DNA of 7,935 nucleotides from Flavobacteriales bacterium (GTDB taxonomy: Bacteria > Bacteroidota > Bacteroidia > Flavobacteriales_D > Crocinitomicaceae): the NCBI GenBank assembly GCA_947461185.1, contig CANHJY010000079.1, forward strand, positions 1 through 7,935. Direction: 5' to 3'. A program made the translations under genes and the position numbers. How positions within the stretch are numbered: the first letter of the stretch is position 1; each line of letters begins with the position of its first letter. The notes beneath the pieces were generated by a model that was not told where the DNA came from, ran no database searches, and saw only the letters and a program-made list of their open reading frames with translations. Positions 1-7,935 of the stretch are shown in pieces.

Positions 1-3
1 AAC

Positions 4-2298
4 TTAATTCTTTTTTAATTCTTCAACTCTTTTCTCTCGTTGCATGAGATTTTCTCCAGATTTCTTCATTTGAAACAATTCATAACGCGATGGTTCTTCT
101 CTTTTTGGCCAACTGTTATTATCCAGATTCGTATCTGCTGTTTCTAAGTAAGGATCTAAACGAAAAGAAACAACCTCCTTGTCTAAAATCAAAACCTTAG
201 TAACTTGATCTTCATATTGTCTCCAAATTTCAGCTGGGAATCTGATCACTTCAATTGTGTTATCTGCATATACAATTTCTATTATTAATGGCATTACTAA
301 ACCACCAATATTATTAAAAGTAAGCTCATAAAATTGTTTATTGGCATTGAGTAAAATTGAATCCTCATCGCTTAAACTTGCATTAAAATCCTTCATTTCT
401 TGAATGTCTAATGCATCAATTTCGAACTTATTTCTTGTGGCGTAAAAATCATCAATACTTTCATCTTTTTCATTAATTGTTTCTTTAATTGATATCTTAT
501 TTCTAGTATCACCAATAAATTGATCTTTTGCCTTTTCTTTATATTCGCTCAATGGTTCTTCAACAAACGGATTGTGTGTGTTTAACTGAAACCATTTAAC
601 TTCATCTAAAGAAATATCAACATTATCGGTAGAGTAGAACCAACCCCTCCAAAACCAATCTAAATCAACTGCAGAGGCATCCTCCATTGTTCTGAAAAAA
701 TCAGCAGGTGTTGGGTGCTTGAACTTCCATCTTTCGCAGTACATTTTGAATGCATAATCAAAAAGTTCTCTTCCCATTATGGTTTCTCTTAATATATTTA
801 AAGCTGTAGCAGGCTTACCATATGCATTATTTCCAAATTGAAAGATGGACTCCGAGTTGGTCATGATTGGGGAAATGAATTGCTTATCACCTCTCATATA
901 ATCAGCAATTAAATATGCAGGGCCTCTGCGAGATGGATATCCTCTTTCCCATTCTTGCTCAGTCAAATATTGAACAAAAGTATTTAGACCTTCATCCATC
1001 CAAGTCCATTGCCTTTCGTCTGAATTAATAATCATTGGAAAGAAATTATGTCCAACCTCGTGAATAATTACTCCCCACATTCCATATTTCGTTTCTTCAG
1101 AATAAGTGCCATCTTCTTCAGGTCTTCCTCCATTAAAACAAATCATTGGATATTCCATACCAATCCATTTCGAATGCACGGAAATAGCTACTGGGTAGGG
1201 GTAGTCCACTGTATATTTTGAATAGGTTTTAATAGTATGTGCTACAAGTTTTGTGGAATATTTTTCCCAAAGTGGATTACCTTCTTTAGGATAAAAAGAC
1301 ATCGCCATAACTTTTTTACCGTTTATATCAACGGCTTGTGCATCCCACATAAATTTTCGTGAGCTAGCAAATGCAAAATCACGCACATTTAACGCTTTGA
1401 AATTCCAAGTTTTAGTTGTCTTTGACCTATTTTTCTCAGCGCTTTCTGCTTCATCTTGGGTTATAATTAACACTGGGCTATCTGATGATCTTGCCAAATC
1501 CATGCGTTTGCGCTGTTCTGCGGTCATTATGGTGTTTCCGTTTTGAAGCTCACCTGTCGCTCCAACGACATGGTCAGAAGGTACCGTTATTGAAACTTCA
1601 TAATCTCCAAATGGTAATGCAAATTCACCTCTTCCTAAAAACTGTTTGTTTTGCCATCCTTCAACATCATTATATACGCACATTCTCGGGAAAAATTGAG
1701 CAATTGTGTACAGGTAGTTACTGTCTTTTTCAAAATATTCATATCCTGAACGCCCACCAACCAACATTCTGTCATTGATATTATACCACCATTTAACTCG
1801 AAAGGAAATACTAGTTTTAGGTTGCAGTGGTTTGTCTAAATGAATCCTTAGCATGGTTTTATTAATTGCGTAAGTCATTTTTTGACCAGAAACATTGGTA
1901 ATTGATTCAATCTTGAAGCCACCATCGTAATCGATGAATCTTTTTTGTACATCTTTGATGCTCTTAAAATCCTCCATTTTTTCAATCTCTATCAACTTGG
2001 TATCTGAGTTAACATCATAGATATTTTGATCAAGTTGAAGCCATAAATATTCCAGTTTATCAGGAGAATTATTCGTATAAGTTATGGTCTCATCACCTGT
2101 AAGCACTTGGGTCTCATCATTTATTGATATGGTCATTTTGTAATCAGCTTTTTGCTGATAATATTCATGACCTGGCGCCCCAGATGCCGTTCTAAATGAA
2201 TTTGGTGTTGGCAATTCCTGATCTAATTGAGCAAACTTAGATTGAGCAACACCAAAAAATGGGATACATGCTAGGATATAAATGGATAAATTTCTCAT
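4..2298 (-). CDS. Exported M1-family zinc metallopeptidase
   Basis: Predicted zinc metallopeptidase of the M1 (gluzincin, aminopeptidase N-like) family, 764 residues, complete from ATG to TAA. Residues 1-18 look like a Sec signal peptide with likely cleavage after GVA, so the enzyme should act in the periplasm or at the outer membrane. About 45-250 fit the M1 N-terminal beta domain. The catalytic domain has HEVGH at 413-417 and the third zinc ligand E436 in WMDEGLNTF, giving the HExxH-x18-E spacing of M1. A probable catalytic tyrosine is Y493 in AYGKPATAL. The exopeptidase GAMEN motif is replaced by GMEYP at 380-384. Residues from about 560 to 764 form an extra C-terminal region that I cannot assign to a domain. 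The gene starts 6 bases after the DUF6702 stop, so the two are probably co-transcribed. The family call is secure. Substrate, and whether it is truly an aminopeptidase, are not known from sequence. Confidence 0.93.
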   Translation of the reverse strand: MRNLSIYILACIPFFGVAQSKFAQLDQELPTPNSFRTASGAPGHEYYQQKADYKMTISINDETQVLTGDETITYTNNSPDKLEYLWLQLDQNIYDVNSDTKLIEIEKMEDFKSIKDVQKRFIDYDGGFKIESITNVSGQKMTYAINKTMLRIHLDKPLQPKTSISFRVKWWYNINDRMLVGGRSGYEYFEKDSNYLYTIAQFFPRMCVYNDVEGWQNKQFLGRGEFALPFGDYEVSITVPSDHVVGATGELQNGNTIMTAEQRKRMDLARSSDSPVLIITQDEAESAEKNRSKTTKTWNFKALNVRDFAFASSRKFMWDAQAVDINGKKVMAMSFYPKEGNPLWEKYSTKLVAHTIKTYSKYTVDYPYPVAISVHSKWIGMEYPMICFNGGRPEEDGTYSEETKYGMWGVIIHEVGHNFFPMIINSDERQWTWMDEGLNTFVQYLTEQEWERGYPSRRGPAYLIADYMRGDKQFISPIMTNSESIFQFGNNAYGKPATALNILRETIMGRELFDYAFKMYCERWKFKHPTPADFFRTMEDASAVDLDWFWRGWFYSTDNVDISLDEVKWFQLNTHNPFVEEPLSEYKEKAKDQFIGDTRNKISIKETINEKDESIDDFYATRNKFEIDALDIQEMKDFNASLSDEDSILLNANKQFYELTFNNIGGLVMPLIIEIVYADNTIEVIRFPAEIWRQYEDQVTKVLILDKEVVSFRLDPYLETADTNLDNNSWPKREEPSRYELFQMKKSGENLMQREKRVEELKKN

Positions 2299-2304
2299 AA
2301 TGAT

Positions 2305-2808
2305 CTAATATAAATCAATAATTTGTTCTTTTCTTGAAGGCAAAAACTCTAAAGTTGTATTTAAATCTCTTAACTTGTAAATGAATTTTATTTTATTTTG
2401 TTGCTGAGGAAAATAATCCATTAACAAATCAAATTTAAAATCAATGATTTGAATCGGTTCAACTTGAGCTGATAAATAAAATTGAGTGGTGCCAATCAAT
2501 TGATTTTCAATACCAACCAATTGCAAGCGTACCGATTCATGAATATCTGTTGAGATTTGAAAATGCTTATTAATCTTTTGTTCAATAAAATTACTTAATA
2601 AACTATCGCCTCTAGCTGCATTCAAATCATGACCTTCATAACCCTCACTTAAAAGATATTGTTCAAAATCATGGGTTGTTACGACGAGTGTAACTTCCAA
2701 TATTCCATTTTGTGGTTTGTATTCAACTTCGGCAAACGCAAAGTAGTAATCATGCGCGCTGCAGTAAAATGTTGACAAAACTACACAAATGGAGCAAATG
2801 AAGCGCAT
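2305..2808 (-). CDS. Exported DUF6702-family protein of unknown function
   Basis: Small protein of 167 residues, complete from ATG to TAG. Residues 1-18 form a hydrophobic signal peptide with likely cleavage after CSA, just before HDYYFAF. The mature protein has the pattern I associate with DUF6702: a His followed by aromatic residues and an EVEY motif near the new N-terminus (about 19-30), a beta strand leading to a DFEQYL segment (47-52), and near the C-terminus a DYFPQQQNKIKF segment (131-142). No catalytic motif, metal site, lipobox or membrane anchor is visible after the signal peptide, so it is probably a soluble periplasmic or surface-exposed beta-rich protein. It lies between yidC (36-base gap) and the M1 peptidase gene (6-base gap), which suggests a role tied to the peptidase, but this is inference from position. 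The family assignment is from memory of sequence pattern, and no function is known to me. Confidence 0.82.
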   Translation of the reverse strand: MRFICSICVVLSTFYCSAHDYYFAFAEVEYKPQNGILEVTLVVTTHDFEQYLLSEGYEGHDLNAARGDSLLSNFIEQKINKHFQISTDIHESVRLQLVGIENQLIGTTQFYLSAQVEPIQIIDFKFDLLMDYFPQQQNKIKFIYKLRDLNTTLEFLPSRKEQIIDLY

Positions 2809-2810
2809 AT

Positions 2811-2832
2811 GTTATTTTAGCAATGAAATAAC
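2811..2832. repeat. Inverted repeat in the yidC to DUF6702 gap
   Basis: Two perfect 7-base arms, GTTATTT (2811-2817) and AAATAAC (2826-2832), are separated by an 8-base loop. The repeat lies wholly in the 36-base gap and ends 2 bases before the DUF6702 ATG, so in the mRNA it would cover the ribosome-binding region. The stem has only one G-C pair and is not followed by a T-run on the minus strand, so it is a poor terminator. It may be a weak translational element or chance in AT-rich DNA. Confidence 0.35.
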
Positions 2833-2844
2833 TAATACAAAATT

Positions 2845-4727
2845 TTATTTCTTTCTATTCTTGAGTTGTTCTTGTTGCATTTTTTGCATCATTTCGATAC
2901 GCTCTTGAAATTTCGATTTCTTTTTTGCTTTCCCACCAGTCTTTGCAGCCTGCTTTTTAGCAATCATTTTTTCTCGAATTTTATTTTCATCAACAAAGAA
3001 ATATTTAATCATTAACATGATAAGAATAGACATCAAGGTTGAAATGAAATAATAATAACTCAAACCAGAAGAATAATTATTAAAAAAGAAAATCATTAAA
3101 ATCGGAAAAACATACATGATAACCTTCATATTCGGCATTCCAGGCTGAGAAGGTTGCTGCATATTGTTACTATTTAAATACGTAAAAACAAGCGTTGTAG
3201 CTGCCATCAAAAGCGTGAATAAACTCATGTGGTCACCATAACCCCAGATATTAAAACCAAAATCCCAAATGGAATCGTAAGAAGATAAATCCTCAGCCCA
3301 TAGAAAAGGCTTTTGCCTTAACTCAAAAGTTGCTGGAAAAAATCTAAACACTGCCAACAATATTGGCATTTGAATAAGCATCGGTAAACAACCTGCAAAT
3401 GGACTAGCGCCTGACTCTCTGTAAAGCGACATCGTTTCCATTTGTCGTTGCATTGCATCTTCTTTAGCAGGGTATTTTTTGTTTATTTCTTCAATTTCAG
3501 GCTTAAGAATTCTCATTTTTGCAGATGATGAAAACATTTTCCATTGCACCGGCATCAATATAAATTTGATTATTAATGTCAACAACAAAATTGCCCAGCC
3601 AACACCAATTCCATTCGTAACCAAGAAATTAAATAAAGGTTGAACAGCATACAAATTAATCCATCTGAATAAACCCCATCCATAATTCAAAATATCATCA
3701 TAGTTCTCGTTGTAGGATTTTAAAGTCTCGTAATCGTTTGGACCAAAATACCAGTTCATAGCAATATTGGCATTATTTCCATTAGTTACAGGAACAGTGA
3801 CAATACTCGAATATTTTTTTAAATGAGTTTTACTTAACGTATCACTTTCTTCATATTCACGAATTTTAAAACCAGAACCCGTTTGAGAAAATGCTTTTTC
3901 AGGCCGTATAAATGATGAAAAATAACTTTGTTTATGTGATATCCAATCTATCGAAGTTTCAGCTTCTGCTTCATCATCGCCGACCTCACTCAAATAGTCA
4001 ATTCCTTCTTCATCATTATAGAAACAAATTGTTGATACTCTTCTTTGTTCACTTAACAATCTTTCTGTTCTTCGATATTCAGTGTCCCATTTGAACTTTA
4101 CTTTATCCTCTGGCAGATTACCAAGTCCAGTTAACTGAATGTTGTAATCAATATCATAGGCGTCTTTTTTCAATTGATAAATTTGTTCGATACGCTTATT
4201 GTTGCCCAATTCAAGCGAGAAGACTATTCTATCAGCAGACTTTTCCTTTAAGGCGAAGTATTGTTCACCGGTCTGAATCGTCTTACCATCAATTGGAATT
4301 TCAAGCTGATTTATCGCATCACCATCTTTGAATAGCTCTAATCCAGAAGGGCTTATATTTTTAGGACTTTCCCCCTTATCCAATTTTTCTGCGTAGCTAT
4401 CATAGCTCTCGAATTCCTTTAATGTAACTCCGGAAACTTTTCCACCTTTTGTTGAAAATTGAATCTTTAATTTTTCATTTTCTAAAACATAAAATGCTGT
4501 TTTAGGCGGCGCTGCGGCTACTTTATTACTGTTTTTTAGTACTGCATCTTTTTTTACAGTTTCCTTTATTGCAGCTGTGGTCTTTTGAGCTTTCTTTTCT
4601 TTTTCAACCTGTTCTTTTATTGCTTTTTCTTCTTTCTCAAGATCTTCAGCAGAAGGTTGATTAAACATTAAAAACGAGACCAATACAACACCTATCAGCG
4701 AGTAGCCGATAATCGAATTTCTATCCA

Positions 4728-4728
<1 letters not shown>
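2845..4728 (-). CDS. yidC: Membrane protein insertase YidC
   Basis: YidC/Oxa1/Alb3 insertase that inserts and folds inner-membrane proteins, alone or with SecYEG. It has 627 residues and is complete, against about 550 in E. coli. TM1 spans about 6-23. A Lys/Glu-rich linker follows (28-62), then the large periplasmic beta domain (about 77-340). An amphipathic helix lies at 350-372 and the conserved five-TM core at about 375-578. The core holds the cytoplasmic helical hairpin (about 397-440), the family signature GCLPMLIQMPI (446-456) and the final TM segment. K388 in TM2 sits where E. coli has the groove Arg366, a conservative swap. The tail (579-627) is strongly basic with a Met/Gln/Lys-rich end, consistent with ribosome contact. 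Its ATG overlaps the pyrG stop in TAATG, implying co-transcription and likely translational coupling. Assignment is firm. Confidence 0.98.
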
Positions 4729-6446
<1,718 letters not shown>

Positions 6447-7376
6447 CTATTTCAAATCTTTAAGCGTCTGAACCAATGTATCAATGACTTTTGACATCCG
6501 AAAAATATCTAAGGTTTCCAAAGTATCACTTTTTTGATGGTAATTTTTATTTCGGTAAAAAGCTGTATCTGTTAACATTAATGCGCTAAAACTATGCTTC
6601 CAATAATTCATGTGATCAGAAAAATCAATTCCTTGAAGATATTTTGGACCTGTAAATCTTTTGGAATTTATCAAATTATTGTTTGCAAATTGCTTACTGA
6701 AGTTTTTTGCAAATTTGCCTTTTCTGAAACAATTGACAAGCGTGATATAGTCTCCTTTGTTACCATAAATTAATTTTAAAAAATTTAAAGGGTAATCTTG
6801 TGTTTTATCTACATCGGTAAAATAAGCAATCATTTCAAGAGATACCATACCATAGACATCAACGTTGGAGTCGATTAAACTTTGAGCATGGATATGACTA
6901 CCCATGTATTCGGTTCTAAAAAATGGAGGCTCTTCCAGGGTGTAAGCAACCAGCTCAATGCAATAGTTAAGCTTTTGATTAGAAAGTAATCTTGCTGACT
7001 CAAGTAAACCAACAACACCACTTGCGTTATCGTCTGCACCTTCCTGAAATCCACAGACATCGTAATGAGCGCCAAGAACAATTACAGGTAAACCCTTTTT
7101 ACTATTTATTCTAGCAATTACGTTTTTATATCGTACCCCTTCTAGATAATAATTTTGATAAAAAGTGGTGTCTGCATATTTTGATAGATTAGTAAACACA
7201 TAATCTGCAACTTCGTTAAGAACATTTGTGTCGCTAAAATTTCTGAAACCATTAGTTTTGGTAATTTTATTTAAATGGTTAAAAATGAGTGAAGTGTCAG
7301 ATTTTTGAGCTAATGAACTATAATTAAAAAATAAGGTAGATAGAAGAAGAATCTTAAACAATAATTTCGATAGCAT
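6447..7376 (-). CDS. Secreted M28-family zinc peptidase
   Basis: Predicted di-zinc exopeptidase of the M28 family (aminopeptidase Y/S type), 309 residues, complete from ATG to TAG. Residues 1-23 are a signal peptide with probable cleavage between SLA and QK, so the protein is exported. By analogy with the Aeromonas aminopeptidase, the metal and catalytic residues are H104 and D106 in AHYD, bridging D116 in GADDNASG, catalytic E148 and zinc ligand E149 in TLEEP, E181 in SLEMIAY (where Aeromonas has Asp), and H280 in NYHQKSDT. All needed residues are present, so it should be active. There is no PA domain or C-terminal sorting domain, making it a minimal enzyme. The 5' end overlaps the preceding S1-protein gene by 23 bases, so the start depends on ATG at 7376. 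That start is supported because the signal peptide begins there. Substrate is unknown; peptide N-terminal trimming or an envelope role are both possible. Confidence 0.93.
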   Translation of the reverse strand: MLSKLLFKILLLSTLFFNYSSLAQKSDTSLIFNHLNKITKTNGFRNFSDTNVLNEVADYVFTNLSKYADTTFYQNYYLEGVRYKNVIARINSKKGLPVIVLGAHYDVCGFQEGADDNASGVVGLLESARLLSNQKLNYCIELVAYTLEEPPFFRTEYMGSHIHAQSLIDSNVDVYGMVSLEMIAYFTDVDKTQDYPLNFLKLIYGNKGDYITLVNCFRKGKFAKNFSKQFANNNLINSKRFTGPKYLQGIDFSDHMNYWKHSFSALMLTDTAFYRNKNYHQKSDTLETLDIFRMSKVIDTLVQTLKDLK

Positions 7377-7935
7377 TTTCTAGAATATTGATTCGTCTTT
7401 CCTTATAAAGTTTGCCTATTGCTTGCTTGAAGGTTTTCTTGCTCATTTTAAAATATTCACGAATTTCATCAGGATCACTTTTGTCTGAATAGGGGAGAAC
7501 CCCATTTTTTTCTAATAAGTTTAATATATATGTAGTGGCATCATCAAATTTTTCGAAACCAATTTTTTCTAAGCATACATCTAACTTTCCGTCCACCCGA
7601 ATTTGCTCTATAAATCCCTTTATTATTTGACCTTTAAAAAGCTTTTGATTGATATTATTTTTAAATACTAATCCGTGATAAGCATCATTAACAATTACTT
7701 TAATTCCTAGATCTGTGGCATCTGAAACGACTAGGTTTACCTCTTGGTGGAGAATTCCCATATCAACGCAAGGAACTAAATATTTATTTATTTTCGATGA
7801 TGCGAAAAGCCTATGCGTCGCAAGGTCGAGTTGTAAGGTTACCATGTAACGTTTACCTTCTATCATTTTCATCTGCTGTTCTTTAAATGGAACAAGCAAA
7901 TCTTTTTCTAAGCCCCAATCCAAAAATGCACCAAT
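7354..7935 (-). CDS. CvfB/YitL-like S1 RNA-binding protein, partial (start missing)
   Basis: The C-terminal 193 residues of a protein resembling CvfB (YitL) of Firmicutes. The frame is open to the window edge, and the gene starts beyond 7935. The apparent beginning at a TTG codon (7923) is internal, because the upstream codons continue the S1-domain text IGAFLDWGLEKDLLVPF. CvfB proteins are about 280 residues, so roughly the first third is missing. Visible parts are the end of one S1-like OB fold (about 1-48), a second S1-like segment around DAYHGLVFKN (85-93) running to KLDVCLEK (117-124), and a C-terminal winged-helix domain (about 130-193) with the helical stretch EIREYFKMSKKTFKQAIG (157-174). 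CvfB binds RNA and affects virulence gene expression in Staphylococcus aureus. The role in Bacteroidetes is unknown to me. The stop codon lies inside the start of the M28 peptidase gene. Confidence 0.88.
   Translation of the reverse strand: MGAFLDWGLEKDLLVPFKEQQMKMIEGKRYMVTLQLDLATHRLFASSKINKYLVPCVDMGILHQEVNLVVSDATDLGIKVIVNDAYHGLVFKNNINQKLFKGQIIKGFIEQIRVDGKLDVCLEKIGFEKFDDATTYILNLLEKNGVLPYSDKSDPDEIREYFKMSKKTFKQAIGKLYKERRINILENAIEIIV

Noticed and set aside
1485..1778. Open frame of 97 codons on the plus strand
   Set aside because: It lies wholly antisense to the M1 peptidase coding region, has no recognisable domain, and looks like a chance frame.
2266..2298. Possible lipoprotein signal (ILAC, residues 8-11) in the M1 peptidase
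   Set aside because: The Cys is too close to the N-terminus and the -2 residue is Leu; the hydrophobic stretch continues past it to a better signal peptidase I site at GVA.
3912..4094. Open frame of 60 codons on the plus strand
   Set aside because: Antisense within yidC, with low-complexity composition and no supporting start signal.
6875..7081. Open frame of 68 codons on the minus strand
   Set aside because: A different frame inside the M28 peptidase gene over its conserved catalytic motifs, so a shadow of the real gene.

Overview
The window looks like a piece of the core chromosome of an AT-rich member of the Bacteroidetes, most likely the Flavobacteriia. Three things suggest this. The coding is strongly AT-biased, and start codons have A/T-rich leaders without a convincing Shine-Dalgarno sequence. 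The only promoter-like motif found, upstream of pyrG, fits the Bacteroidetes TAnnTTTG form. The gene order pyrG-yidC-DUF6702-M1 peptidase and the protein types are familiar from that phylum. The genus cannot be fixed by reading alone.

All six genes lie on the minus strand, so transcription runs from right to left. In order of transcription they are: (1) the 3' part of a CvfB/YitL-like S1 RNA-binding protein gene (7354-7935, start outside the window); (2) a secreted M28-family zinc peptidase (6447-7376), overlapping the previous gene by 23 bases; (3) a 99-base gap with a candidate promoter; (4) pyrG, CTP synthase (4728-6347); (5) yidC, the membrane protein insertase (2845-4728), joined to pyrG by a TAATG stop/start overlap; (6) a small exported DUF6702 protein (2305-2808); (7) a large exported M1-family metallopeptidase (4-2298), only 6 bases after the DUF6702 gene. 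Genes 4 to 7 probably form one operon, with gaps of -1, 36 and 6 bases. Genes 1 and 2 probably belong to a transcript that starts upstream of the window.

Functionally this combines nucleotide synthesis (PyrG), membrane protein biogenesis (YidC) and cell-envelope or periplasmic proteins (DUF6702, M1 and M28 peptidases). No RNA gene, mobile element, CRISPR array, phage gene, attachment site or convincing intrinsic terminator was seen, and no gap exceeds 100 bases. I see no sign of a new defence, mobile or biosynthetic system. The least understood part is the DUF6702/M1 pair. The remaining points worth a look are small: a hairpin in front of the DUF6702 start, a substituted GAMEN motif, the pyrG start choice and the YidC extensions.
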